The notes: generated by a model from the sequence alone, not told the origin. 64,000 nt of DNA from Acarospora socialis (GCA_025617375.2 JAMYGW020000002.1:744001-808000), one strand, 5' to 3'; positions 1 to 11,021 are shown, counted from the stretch's first letter. Numbers and translations are program-made.

Positions 1-2
1 GG

Positions 3-1157
3 GAATCTGCCATCAAGTACCAATTAGAAAAGAAGAAGTCAAATATCGCCAAAGTCGGCTTCATGTTTTGCCTGGCCATGCTAGAATGTTTTACCGCCAA
101 CGAATTAAAGCAGTACTACTCATTCCTTCCCAAGCCATCAAACAAACCGCAACCGGGTGTGACGGGGAATGGTAGTAGCCAGCCTTCTACAGACGAAAGC
201 AAGATAAAAGAGACGGAACTCAGGACATGCGTTGTTGATATGATGGATGATCTTAGATATCCCTTCGAAGAAGGTCTTAAGGGGCTACTTTCACGTGATC
301 TTACTCCCGGTTTGGAGTGGATAAACGACATCGCTTCGGTTTTGTCTCAAATCGCAGGGGCAACAGAGAGTGAACGAAAAGCGGTTGAGAAGGCCTATAC
401 AGACTCCCGTTACTGGAGATTCTCCTTTGAAGATCGAATGGAGGTCATGTATAATTTTCCAACGATCGAGTATCATGGCTACAAAGTTATTGGTGCAGCG
501 TCACCTCACACTGTTATTTTTTCCGTGCCAGGGATCACGTCCAATCAACTCCGAGAGGATGTCCAAGTCCGGTCTTGGAACCTACGTGGTGGCCTAGTGA
601 GAGAAGATACCGTACGCGAAGGCGGCGGGGATCGGGTTATTCCTATCAAACTCAGCCTTCACAACAGCATCTCGCAGGACACGAAGCTTGACGAATCATT
701 CGACCGGTTATGGTACAATCACAAGGCTTGCGCAGTACACATCCCGCATCCCTTGACGAAAGACTACGGGGTGATCATCCTGGTAGCGACACTCGCTAAT
801 GGTGGAGAATGTGTTGCGGTGGACATGGGTAATGGTGAGCTCTCAGCGGACACTCCCGAAATAGAGTCTGGTGGGAAGGACAAGGTCGATCAACCTATAA
901 GCAAACCCCCTCCTCCTCTGCCTGGTATGCCTCCGCCCATTATCGAGACCTTTGGGCAACGCGCGGCGCGCCTCAGAAAGAATTTCCCGTTCTCCAAGGC
1001 CAAACTTACATTGCTCGGATTGCAGCCCATTGGTACTGGCGGTCAATTGCCGTCCGGGCCCTCGGCCAGGTTGAATTGGGTCGGCAAGTTGGAAGACGCC
1101 GGTATGGATCTCAAAGTCACGAGCATTACAACCTTGGGTGCCGCGCCGTGGACTTGA
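3..1157 (+). CDS. Unrecognised protein, 5' end outside window
   Basis: The frame is open from the first bases of the window, 20 codons before the first ATG at 63, so the gene very probably begins to the left and what is seen is its C-terminal 384 codons. I do not recognise the family. The visible protein is mostly polar and has no membrane segment. It has a region rich in aromatic residues around residues 150-190 (counted from base 3), then a proline-rich linker with PPPPLPGMPPP near residue 300, and ends with a basic stretch (RAARLRKNFPFSKAK) and the C-terminus TTLGAAPWT. No intron is needed. Base composition is ordinary, unlike the AT-rich block that starts about 115 bases after the stop. 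It is expected to be a real gene because the long open frame has host-like codon use, but the function is unknown. Confidence 0.6.
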   Translation, partial: ESAIKYQLEKKKSNIAKVGFMFCLAMLECFTANELKQYYSFLPKPSNKPQPGVTGNGSSQPSTDESKIKETELRTCVVDMMDDLRYPFEEGLKGLLSRDLTPGLEWINDIASVLSQIAGATESERKAVEKAYTDSRYWRFSFEDRMEVMYNFPTIEYHGYKVIGAASPHTVIFSVPGITSNQLREDVQVRSWNLRGGLVREDTVREGGGDRVIPIKLSLHNSISQDTKLDESFDRLWYNHKACAVHIPHPLTKDYGVIILVATLANGGECVAVDMGNGELSADTPEIESGGKDKVDQPISKPPPPLPGMPPPIIETFGQRAARLRKNFPFSKAKLTLLGLQPIGTGGQLPSGPSARLNWVGKLEDAGMDLKVTSITTLGAAPWT

Positions 1158-1274
1158 AGGGTATTCACATGGTACGAACTCAGTCGAGGGTGTGCAGTTG
1201 AGGGCCGTGTTTGGTACACTGCTTGCTTACTACGGTCCTTACTCTTTAGCATTAGACACTAGCAATAATAAGTA

Positions 1275-1303
1275 CAAAGTGGGGCCCAAAAGTCTTCAAT
1301 CAC
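1275..1303 (+). repeat. Left terminal inverted repeat
   Basis: This 29-base repeat starts CAAAGTGGGGCCCAAAAG, is preceded by TA at 1273-1274, and is the reverse complement of 7438-7466 at 26 of 29 positions. The match stops abruptly inside both ends. Confidence 0.75.
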
Positions 1304-1949
1304 TTCATAGCTTTTTATTAGTAAACCATCATACAATCATGAATTTTGAGCCCAAAAGAAACCATGAAACAGACAAATGAATAATTTCTACAAAGACTAG
1401 AATTAAAGTCTGAATAAAAAAAGATGTTTTATCAATTAAAGATGCTGCACATTGTTTTGATGTTCTGTACAGCACTATTCAGTGTTGAATGCAAAAATTT
1501 TCAGATTGACAGTCTCATTTCTTATGAACTGAATGATCATGAAAACTCAACAAATAAGATCAACAACATCTAATTTGAATAGCAACAACTTCATATGAAG
1601 ATTGAAGACTGAAGTGAAAAAAATTGAGTCAATTGACTGAATTGAAGATGTCTAAAAAAACTATAAAGTGAATATGTGAAAAGAAGAATTATCATAAGTG
1701 CAAGACATGTTGAAAGTCATTTCTTTTGACTGAAAATCATCAAATTTGAAGACATTTTGCTAAAATATATGACAGAGTTAAATCAGACTTTTAAAGAAAG
1801 ATAATGTGATCAGATAAGTGTTTTTTTGATACATTAAGAGACATCATTAAATGAATAATTTGTACAAAGAGAAAATGCTATCATTCAGCATGCTGCAAAT
1901 CAGTATTTAAGTTGAATTTGATCTTCATATTAATATGAGATGTCATTGA

Positions 1950-2310
1950 TGTTACAACCATATCTAGAGAGAAAAAAACTCACAAGTCTGTGATCAGAAG
2001 TTCACTCAGAGCATATACAAAAAAAACTGCTAAACAGCAGTTACATAATGATGCAATGACTTAACAGTGAATAGATGAGTCAAGAACTCAACTTCTCAAC
2101 ATTGAGATGTCAAGACATCAAGAATGCTTGATGCAGAGTCATCAAGCACATTCTATATAGTAGAGTCATTTCTTTTATGAAAATGATCATGTTTAATTTA
2201 AATAATCATCTAAGAGTTAAAGTTCAGAATCATTTCAGATCAATTATTATATCAATAAGTACAAACTCTTAGTTCTACATATCTGAGAAAGCTTAGATTA
2301 GAATATTACA
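1950..2310 (+). repeat. LTR-like end repeat, left copy (361 bp)
   Basis: The copy begins TGTTACAACC and ends GAATATTACA, so it has the TG...CA ends of an LTR. It matches 6753-7113 in reverse complement over its whole length, at roughly 85 percent by eye over the part compared, with most differences being C-to-T type in this copy. No matching 5-base target duplication is seen outside the pair (ATTGA on the left, ACTTC on the right). Confidence 0.8.
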
Positions 2311-5300
2311 CTTTGAATATTCTTATGATATAACAAGTATGATGTTTGACACACAGAAAAATGTCTTAACTTTGTTCTTGAGACAAACTCAGACAAACTT
2401 ATCTTTATCATTTACTTCAGATAGAATGACAGCACAATTAGTGATGTCAGTCTCAATAATACAACTATCTGTGAGCACATCTAAGATACAGATATCAAAT
2501 GTCTTTGATGAAGAAAGAGAGAAATTGTGAGTCTTTGTAACTAAGCTTGATTTATATATTGAATTCAATCAGTCAAAGTTTCAAATCAATCAAGAGAAAA
2601 CATTGTTTGCAGCAATCTATCTTGTAAATGCAGTCTTTAATTGAGTTAATCTCAAACTGCATGAGTTTCTGAAGAAAAGATATGAAGAATGCAACATAAA
2701 CATGAAGTCTATGTTCAATGACTATGCACAGTTTAAGAAAGAGTTGAGAAAGACTTTTGAGATAATTGATGAAGAAAGAGCAGCAGAGAAATAAGTTTAT
2801 ATCTTGCAACAGAATGAATCAGCAACAGTATACATCACAGAGTTTCAGTGATTAGTAACACTTATCAGATGAAACAACAAAGCACTTATTTATCAGTATT
2901 ATTGTGAGTTAAGAAAGTTCATCAAAGACAAAATAGTCTGAGCAAAACAATCAGACAATCTTCAGAAAATGATTGATTTAAGTATCAACATTGATAGTTG
3001 TCAATGAAAACAACAGATGAAACAAAAAAAATATTGAATGTCATTTATGATAAAAGATCAAGAAGAAAGCTTCTGACTGTAAATGAAGTGATATATTTTA
3101 TTAATAAGATATAGAAGAACAAACTCTATGAATCTCAATATAATTAAGAAGTGTTGTCAGAAGTCATAAAAGACTAAACAAATGAAGCATAAATGTCAGC
3201 AGAAGTAATTCACTAAGTCTTAGATAACACTGTGAAATGAAATGTGAACATATTATAACTGTGAAAAATCTGAACATCTTGTTCAAGAATGTAACAGATC
3301 TCAGATGAAAAGAAAAAATATTGCAGTGATAATTAAAAAGAATACACATGTAGTGCATGACACTCTTAACTGAACAGTCTGTTACAATGACATATGCAGA
3401 GTACACATGAGCACAAAAAATAAAGTCAGATAATATTCTCAGAAATCATGCAGAGACACAAGAAACAGATACAATGAGAAAAGCTAATTAACATATAAAA
3501 CAGAATTAGCTATTCTTATCAAGAAAGAATTTCTTGATGCTGAGAAAGAAGATAATGCTCTCAAAGATGACATTGAGAAAACTGATGATCATGAATTTCA
3601 GATTGATGAATCATGAATATTTTCTGACAGCAATACACTCATGAAAGAAAGTTCAGACAATACTGAGACAGAACTTTCAAAAAAGTATTGAGCAAAGATT
3701 AAGAAAGATCTAAGTGTTCAAAAGAAAGTGACATCAATCAGCAAGAAGATGCTGAAGAAGAAAGTGAAGATATATGAAAGATTTAATGATCTAATGAAAG
3801 ATATACAAACAATTATGAGAGAACTGATGTCAGAATCTCTTGTGTAAAGAATAAAGAGTCACAAAATAAAAATACACTTATTTGAAGAATATATCATGCA
3901 GAATGAAGACAGATGAATCTTTAATGAAGAATATATATCATTAGAATTTCTGCAAAGAGTAAAAGTCTTTGAGAGTTAGTTACAGATGAAATACAATCAA
4001 TATAAATCTCAACTACATTCAGAAAAATGCATTGAGCAGTACAGTCTAGAGTATGCAAATTTTATGATTAAAAGAAAACTCAGATAATTTCAAGAACTAT
4101 GAAGATGAGCTGAACAATTGAGTGAGTCAAAAAACAAAAAGCTTTCTTGACAAGACTAGAGAAAAAGAAGCTAGTGATGTCTCAAAGAAATAATAGTGAT
4201 CATTGAATATAAATCAAGATCATGATCAATGAAAATCAGATCAATGCATTGATAAATTCTGAAGCAGATGATAATATTATGAGTTGATGAAAAATCAACA
4301 TATTGAAATTAGTGACACAGTGAGTGTGCTGTTCATTCAACATACAAATGATAAATGAAGTCATTGAAAGAATTGATGAGAAGATCTGTGTGAAAGTCTC
4401 AATTCTTGAAAACTCACAAGAGATAATGTTTGACATTATGAAATCAATTGAATACAATGCAGTGCTAAAGATACCCTGATTGTGTGAAAAAATCTGAGAA
4501 TTGATTGAGTTATAAAAGAAATATATGCAGTTAAAGACACATACAAAATTTCTGAACAATCAAAGATGAACTTATCAGAACATAAGTCATGAGATTACAA
4601 AATACTGTTATTGAATGAAAAGCAATTTAAGTGAATGTCATTATACTCAATGAGTGAGAATCAACTCAAGAAAGTTAAAACTTATCTTGATGAAAATCTC
4701 AGAAGAGAATTCATAAAATTATTAAAGTCATTAATAAAATATCTGATTCTGTTTATATCAAAGAAGAATGACAAGAAATAACTATGTGTTGATTACAGAC
4801 AACTCAATGAGATAACTTATTGAGATAATTATTTTCTACTGCTGATAGAAGAGTTGCAAGACTGATTAAACAAAACTAAATGATTTACAAGTTTAAATCT
4901 CAAGAATGTCTACTACTGAGTCAGAATGAAAGAAGATAAAAAGTGAAAGACAGCATTCTGAACAAGATATGAACACTATGAATACACTGTTATGCTGTTT
5001 GAATTAAAAAACATCTCAGTTATCTTTCAAAGATTAATCAATGACACATTGAGAGAATATCTCAATGATTTTGTGATCACATATCTCAATGATATTCTGA
5101 TATACTCAGAAGATCTTGAGAAACACTGTGAACATATGTGCAAGATATTAGTAAAGCTTAATGAGAGAGCTCTCTATGTGAAAAAGTCAAAAAGCAGATT
5201 TAAAATCAAGAAAGTTAAATTTCTAAACTATGTGATTTGATCTGAATAAATCAAGAAGAATTCAAAGAAGATAAAAGCAGTCAAAAACTGATCAACACTG

Positions 5301-6752
5301 AAATAAATCAAGAAAGTACAAGTCTTTCTAAAGTTAATGAATTATTATCAGAAGTTTGTATCAAACTATGCAAGAATTGTGAAATTGTTAACACATTTGA
5401 CACACAAAAGCAAAAAATAACATTGAAATAAAAAGCAGAAAGATGCATTCTGCATATTAAAGAAAAGTTTTAGTGAAATGACACATCTGAGAATACTCAA
5501 TTCAGCATGTAAAAAGACATTGAAAACTGATGCTTCAGATTTCACAGTAAAAGCATGTTTATATTAGATTGAGAATAAGTAACAAAGATTCATAGCATAT
5601 CAATCTAGAAAGCTATCAGAACTCAAGAAAAAATATGAAATTCACAACAAAAAACTTCTTGTGATAGTAGAAGCACTACAAGATTGAAGATCTTATTTTG
5701 CAAAGATAAATAAGTCAATTCAGATCTATACAGATCACAAGAACTTGAGAAACTTTGCAATGACAAAACAACTTAATCAATGACAGATTCATTGAATGAA
5801 GCAGTTGACAGATTATGAATTTCAAATTCATTACAGAAAGAATAATAAGAATAATGAAGCAGATGTCTTGAGTAGATGATCTGATCATGAAAATGTACAA
5901 ATGATATATGCTGAAATTCTCAGTGAAGATAACAACAGAATTCTCACAAAAGACTTAGCAGCAATGTACAAAATAAAGCAAACTTTCTTGACAGATAAAG
6001 AACTCATTGAAATATGTCATTACAGTTGAACTGAAGAACACTTAAAAGTTAAATGCATTGAGAATTTAATGCAGAGAAGACACAATGTTAATGATTTTAG
6101 AAATTGAATCATCAAAATGATTGCTGTGTGCAATTCATGCTGAAGAAACAAGATTAACTGAAATAAACAATATGATGAAGTAACACAACTAGATGCATCA
6201 AATGCATCATGAAAGTTGATTATCATGAACTTCATTACAAAGTTATTACTGTCTAAGAATCTGACATGAGAAATGAAATTCAATAATATATTGATCATAG
6301 TGAACAGATTAATCAAGTACACAATGTTCATTTCATTTAAAGAAATCACAACAGCATCAATATTGACATACACAATACTAAGAGAATTGATTAGCAATCA
6401 TGAACTATCAAAATAGTTTATCATCAACAGAGATAAGCTGTTTACAAGCAAATTTTGAGAAACACTCACAGCAGAACTCAGAATAAAGCACAGAATGTCA
6501 ATGACATATTATTCACAGATGAATGAATAAAGTGAATGAATAAATTAAACAGTGAAAACATACTTAAAACACTATGTCAACAAGAATCAGAACAACTGAG
6601 TATGACTATTGTCAACAGCACAGTTTGTGTACAACAACACAAGAAATGAAATCATGGGAGAAATGTCTTTTTATGCAAACTATAACTATAACCCAAAGGT
6701 ATGACAAGATCCCAAAGAACACAGATCACAAAGCCAGAAAGTAATTTTGAAT

Positions 6753-7113
6753 TGTAATATTCTAATCTGAGCTTTCTTAGGTATGTAGAACTAAGAGTTT
6801 GTGCTTATTGATATAATGACTGGTCTGAAATGGTTCTGGACTTTAACTCTTAGATGATTACTTAAGTTGAACACAATCATTTTCATAAGAGAAATGATTC
6901 TACTATATAGAATGTGCTTGATGACTCTGCATTGAGCATTCTTGATGTCTTGATGTCTCAATGTTGAGGGGTTGAGTTCTTGACTTGTCTGCTCACCATT
7001 GAGTCATTGCATTGTCATGTGACTGCTGCCTAGCAGTTTCCTTTGTATGCACTCTGAGTGAACTTCTGGTCACAGATCTGTGAGTTTCTTTCTCTCTAGG
7101 TATGGTTGTAACA
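6753..7113 (-). repeat. LTR-like end repeat, right copy (361 bp), inverted
   Basis: The copy reads TGTAATATTC at its left end and GGTTGTAACA at its right end and is the reverse complement of 1950-2310, with exactly the same length. It keeps more C and G than the left copy, so it has been hit less by the mutation process. The sequence just left of it (6650-6750) also has more normal composition. Confidence 0.8.
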
Positions 7114-7437
7114 ACTTCTTAAGCAGCAAATCTATCATTGATGACATTCTTCTTAGACACATGCAGATCTCATACAGACAATTAAGAAAAAATGAGATTG
7201 ATTAAAACTGAAGAATTGAAGAAAATATGTGAATAATATGTTTATGAGACTACAGCAGATTCAGAAGTGATGTGAATTAGTCACTGACTTTTAATTATTT
7301 CAAAAAGCATGCAGTCATATAGTCTAAATTCTAATCTATAATATATTTATACTTATTAACTGAATTCTATGATCTGTTGCTAATTACATATAAATTTAGT
7401 AGGGTTTGGATACTCATTGTGTTGCTTAATTGCATGG

Positions 7438-7466
7438 GTGACTGAAGACTTTTGTCCCCCACTTTG
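7438..7466 (-). repeat. Right terminal inverted repeat
   Basis: This is the inverted partner of 1275-1303. It ends CCCCCACTTTG and is followed by TA at 7467-7468. Confidence 0.75.
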
Positions 7467-8144
7467 TATGTTAGATGTCCAAGGCATGAGGCCAAGCGGC
7501 CGCAAATAATTGCTCGACAATGTAACGTGTACCTCGACATTCGGTCCTCTCCTGAATGGTGAACGCTGCCTCGAGCCTCACCTGAGTTCCCTATAGAGTC
7601 CGACATCGCCGTGTTCTCTTGTGAAAGTGTTGTTCTCAGCCCTACAGCTGCACCCGCATGGCGATATCGAACAAGAAACATGCAGCGTTCTTCAAGCAGT
7701 CACAGGCGTACGACTTATTCCTCATCTAGCGCACATTGCCGGCCGTCCCCTGCAACGCCACTTCTTCTACGGGCTTCAAGGCGATGCCGAGTCCAGCACG
7801 TGCTGGCGGAGGCGTGAACCTGTATTTACACTGTCTTCATACTGCCCTCGGCCCTCGAACGCATCACATATTGATATTTAAGTCCCAATATCTAAACAAA
7901 CAACGGTATTTGAACAGCCTTCATATGGGGAGCTGGTGCCTATACCTTCTGCAAGTTATTCAGCGTCAACACATCCCCCACCATGCCTATCCTCTCTGGC
8001 CTTCCCAAACCCACCGCACAGACAGCACCATATCTGTCTGGCGCATTCCCCCTTCTCATTCATCGCAAGCCCCTTATCCGTCCCACAGAACCTACCCATC
8101 CCCCCCCCCCCCCCCCCTCCCCCCCCCCCTTCACCCCCTACCGC
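7467..8144. other. Intergenic stretch with C-rich tract
   Basis: Composition returns to normal at once after the TIR. I see no gene. At 8101-8129 there is an almost pure C tract (17 C, one T, 11 C). It lies about 16 bases past the stop codon of the minus-strand gene at 8145, so its transcript would carry a long G run in the 3' UTR. Confidence 0.6.
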
Positions 8145-8873
8145 CTACCACACAACCGCAGCAGCCAACGCAGCCGCCCCAGCCAGCCAGACCACCGCAC
8201 CCAAGCTCGCACCCCTCAGCCCCGCCTCCCCCGTGAACGGCACCGCGCTCGAATTTCCCCCGGACCCCGACCCCGACCCGGACCCGCTCCCCGTCCCATT
8301 CCCAAGCGCCGCACAAGACGAAAAGTTCCTCCCGCCCAAAAACACCCCCACCGTGACCGCATCCTGCAGATGGATGCCATGCAGCACACTCGCCGCCAGG
8401 GACGCATTAGTCGCGCAAAAGACAATCGTGAAATTAAACGCGCTCGCCCTGCCGCCACAGACGGGCGTGACCGTCGTCCCGTCGTAATCGCCGTAGAAAC
8501 TGACGTTGGCGCTGGGGATGGTGAGGGGGGCGAGGGTGTGGATTTCGTCGTAGGGGCCCTGGGCGGGTTTGGAGTAGCGGGTGATGGTCTCGACGACGTG
8601 GGCGCCGGCGATGTCGTAGGTGCGCGTCGTGCCGACGGTGTTGTCGGGCCCGGAGAGCTGCACGGTCGAGGGCGGGTTGCCGGACCAGGTCAGGTTCTGG
8701 TAGGAGCCGATGATGCTGAGGACTTGGGCGTAGGTGTAGGGGACGGTGTAGAGGACTTCGTCGCGGCCCGGGTAGTAGCCGGCTGTGCAGCCGTTCGGGG
8801 TGGGGGCGTGTTGGGCGAGGGTGAGGGGGAGGAGGAGGGGAGAGAGGGAGCGGAGGAGGGTGTTGGGTTTCAT
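8145..8873 (-). CDS. Secreted, probably GPI-anchored protein
   Basis: This single-exon gene encodes 242 residues. A signal peptide is clear at residues 1-20 (leucine-rich, ending LTLAQ). The middle part has many N-glycosylation sites (NLT, NVS, NFT, NAS, NFS) and four or more cysteines, which fits an extracellular fold. A Gly-Ser repeat linker (SGSGSGSG) at about residues 198-208 is followed by a hydrophobic C-terminal tail rich in Ala, Val and Trp with no basic end, as expected for GPI-anchor addition. I do not recognise a named domain. The linker is encoded by a CCCGAC-type repeat on the plus strand, which may vary in copy number. The role is inferred to be at the cell surface or wall. The very GC-rich DNA here makes antisense frames look open; this frame is preferred because of the signal peptide, tail and glycosylation sites. 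Confidence 0.75.
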   Translation of the reverse strand: MKPNTLLRSLSPLLLPLTLAQHAPTPNGCTAGYYPGRDEVLYTVPYTYAQVLSIIGSYQNLTWSGNPPSTVQLSGPDNTVGTTRTYDIAGAHVVETITRYSKPAQGPYDEIHTLAPLTIPSANVSFYGDYDGTTVTPVCGGRASAFNFTIVFCATNASLAASVLHGIHLQDAVTVGVFLGGRNFSSCAALGNGTGSGSGSGSGSGGNSSAVPFTGEAGLRGASLGAVVWLAGAAALAAAVVW

Positions 8874-10103
8874 TCTGGTCGGATGGGAAGCGCGGGATGA
8901 AGAATCTGGGTACGGTTGTTAGATGAGGAGTTGTGTCTTCGGGGAAGGGGATTGCCCGCACCTTGAGCTGCTCACGCGATTGTGCTCCTCTCACGAGCTG
9001 GGATCGCCAGAAAAGACCTTCCGAGAAAATCAATGGCAAACGCTACCTGGCCCCGTTGATGGCCAGACACGCACTGCAGTCCCTGCTTTATATACCCTAC
9101 ACCCGCCCTAGATCCGCTCGCTCTTAACCTTTTGCACCAGCATCCATTCTGCATTACCGGACAAGCCATTGACATAAGGTAGCTTAGAAAGCATCGCATC
9201 GGGCCAGAGGGCGGCACAAAGTGCTTCATCCCCTGGCACACTGCTGCAGAAGATCGATCTAGGCCCTGCTTTGGTGCCTGGTGCCTGGTGCCTGCGTCGA
9301 CAGCCGAGGTGCGGGATGCCCCGCATTTCCTGGGGGCCCCTGAACGGAACATTTGGATGGAGTGCCGTACGATTGTGTTTACAGTCGAACCAGTGTCGAG
9401 TACGCGCACGAATAGGTGTATGTACTGTATGTGCTGTATGTACGTGTACCAGCTGCGTGCTTGTCGGATTTCTCAGTCTAGATGGCCTTATCGTCTCTTA
9501 TTTTATGTACCCTTAGTGATAGACTATCTATTTAGGTAGGTAGGCCCTTGGCCCATATTGATGGTGGTCGTCCCGTTCTGCTACAAGGCTGTAGTCCGTG
9601 TAGAAGACTCTATCCGAGGGACGTTCGACGAAGCTGCCATGTCCAAAGGAACCATCAGGAGGGCAGTTTAGGGCTGAAATACTTCCGTTCAGCCTGAAGA
9701 CATATACTCGTCTCATACCTTGGATGATTCTACCACATACAGTAATCAAGTTCGGCTACATGCGATCGTGTTCACGACCTTACTAGAGTAGAGAAACACT
9801 CTATTAGTTGCTATGCTGTCCTAGCAAGCTCACGTTCTATGCCGAGAATATGAGAAAGCAATCACACGAATCACCCCTAAGACCGCTACCATTCAGGCCA
9901 CCGACAAAGGGAAATCGTTATACAGAACCAATCTGACTCCCCTCGAGGGTTGCAGCCCTCTTGTGAAGGACGCCAGAATGATGACGCCAGGCTTTACAGC
10001 CATCTCTCCCCGTCCGGGCTATCCAAGCCGGCAAAACCATTCGAAACACCCAAGTACTATGCGGTCATCAATTTCTTTTCGCGCTCAACAGTCTGGCAGT
10101 TGC
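8874..10103. other. Intergenic stretch, no gene seen
   Basis: It holds the promoter of the minus-strand GPI-type gene (8874 onward) and the 3' flank of the minus-strand Mid2-like gene. Short open frames exist but lack family signals. There is a TAGGTAGGTAGG run at 9534-9543. Confidence 0.5.
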
Positions 10104-11021
10104 CTAGAAATTCGAAGCTGTGTTGACGGGCCCCGGACTGTGATACTGATCGAGTGTAGCCCTGAACGGATTGTTCCCGCCGACACTGCCAGACTTCTCC
10201 CGACCTGATGAGCTCGGGTTGGAGTGCATGAGATCGTCGTCCTCGTCGACAGACTGCCTCTTGCGACCCCATATCCTCCATGCCACGAACGCAAGACCAC
10301 CCAGGAGTATGGCACCACCGACGCCAACAACGACTCCAATGATGACGTTTCTCTGCGAGGAGGAAAGCCCAGAGCTGCCGGAACCGCCATCGCTGGAACC
10401 GAGGCTCGGAGCACTAGTCGATTGGGACGGATCGCTTGTAACAGCCACAAGTGCGCTGGTTGTGACCACATGAGCGATCGTGCTGCTGCCGCTAACGGTG
10501 ATGACGGTCGTTACGATTTGCTGCGTCTTGCTGGAAACAGGTGCCGGAGTCGTGGCGCCCGAACGACTCGTAACAGTAGACGTCACAGCAGCGGATGATG
10601 CTTGCTGCGACGACTCAGGAGCTGCGGACGAGGATGGCGCCTGAGAGCTCGCCGGAGTGGACGATGCTTGGGACGAAGCCTGAGACGAGTCTTGAGAAGC
10701 ACTCTGAGAACTTGAGTCGGGAGTCGATGATGCCACGGCCGATGTAGCGGAGGATTGCGGTGCGCTACTGGATGTGGAGATCACATTTGCAGATGAGCTC
10801 GCTGACGATGGTGCCGACGAAGAGGTTGACGGTGGAGCGGAGCTAGGCGAAGATGAAGCCGCAGTACTTGTTGCTGATGCAGCCGAGCTTGCAGATGCCC
10901 CTGTACCCACCGGAGCGTTCTGCCGCCGACGAAGAGCACTATCTATGTTGACTGCCGATGCGACGGATAAGATGGCGAAGATGAGGACCATTACCCGGGT
11001 GATGCTAAGTTTAGAATACAT
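10104..11021 (-). CDS. Mid2-like, Ser-rich plasma-membrane sensor
   Basis: This single-exon gene encodes 305 residues. Residues 1-23 form a signal peptide (MVLIFAILSVASA), followed by RRRQ, which could be a Kex2-type cleavage site. Residues 40-220 are a Ser/Thr/Ala-rich extracellular stem of low complexity, likely heavily O-mannosylated. One transmembrane segment lies at about residues 225-251 (IIGVVVGVGGAILLGG). It is followed by a basic stop-transfer sequence (RIWGRKRQ) and a 50-residue acidic and Asn-rich cytoplasmic tail ending NTASNF. This layout is that of Wsc/Mid2-type cell-wall stress sensors, which signal through Rho1-GEF to the cell-wall integrity pathway; no WSC cysteine domain is present, so Mid2-like fits better. 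The exact orthologue is not certain, as many fungal proteins share this layout. Confidence 0.75.
   Translation of the reverse strand: MYSKLSITRVMVLIFAILSVASAVNIDSALRRRQNAPVGTGASASSAASATSTAASSSPSSAPPSTSSSAPSSASSSANVISTSSSAPQSSATSAVASSTPDSSSQSASQDSSQASSQASSTPASSQAPSSSAAPESSQQASSAAVTSTVTSRSGATTPAPVSSKTQQIVTTVITVSGSSTIAHVVTTSALVAVTSDPSQSTSAPSLGSSDGGSGSSGLSSSQRNVIIGVVVGVGGAILLGGLAFVAWRIWGRKRQSVDEDDDLMHSNPSSSGREKSGSVGGNNPFRATLDQYHSPGPVNTASNF

Larger units (their letters stand above)
1950..7113 (+). mobile_element. Ty3/gypsy retrotransposon fossil, RIP-like, broken
   Basis: This is an old LTR retrotransposon of the Ty3/gypsy superfamily lying in the plus direction. Parts recognised in order are: a gag-like region with a CCHC-type zinc-knuckle trace near 3250-3300; reverse transcriptase about 4690-5240 (the open stretch 4992-5240 keeps the family pattern FQRLINDTLREYL and DILIYS); RNase H about 5480-5720; and integrase about 6000-6620. 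This gag-RT-RNaseH-integrase order defines Ty3/gypsy. The element is thoroughly decayed with dozens of breaks and cannot be functional. Base composition is extremely AT-rich with a pattern expected of RIP. The end repeats (1950-2310 and 6753-7113) are equally long but inverted relative to each other, which is abnormal for LTRs. The age cannot be read from divergence because RIP mutates quickly. Confidence 0.85.
1275..7466. mobile_element. DNA-transposon shell with 29-bp TIRs, probably Tc1/mariner type
   Basis: The AT-rich block is bounded by a pair of inverted 29-bp repeats (1275-1303 and 7438-7466) that match at 26 of 29 positions and begin CAAAGTGGGG. Each is flanked by the dinucleotide TA, the target-site duplication of Tc1/mariner and pogo-type elements. 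About 1.03 kb belongs to the shell itself (1304-1949 and 7114-7437 plus the TIRs); the rest is a retroelement lying inside. I see no readable transposase in the shell, which is heavily enriched in A and T, so it is non-autonomous or destroyed. The family is inferred from the TA flanks and TIR form only. It could instead be a single composite unit that moved with the retroelement inside. Confidence 0.55.

Noticed and set aside
1304-1949. Possible transposase in the left part of the shell element
   Set aside because: No readable protein pattern is left; only composition and the TIR support an element here.
7983-9039. Large open frames on both strands over the GPI-type gene
   Set aside because: They arise from very GC-rich DNA and lack signal peptide, glycosylation or family signal; the minus frame at 8145-8873 has these.
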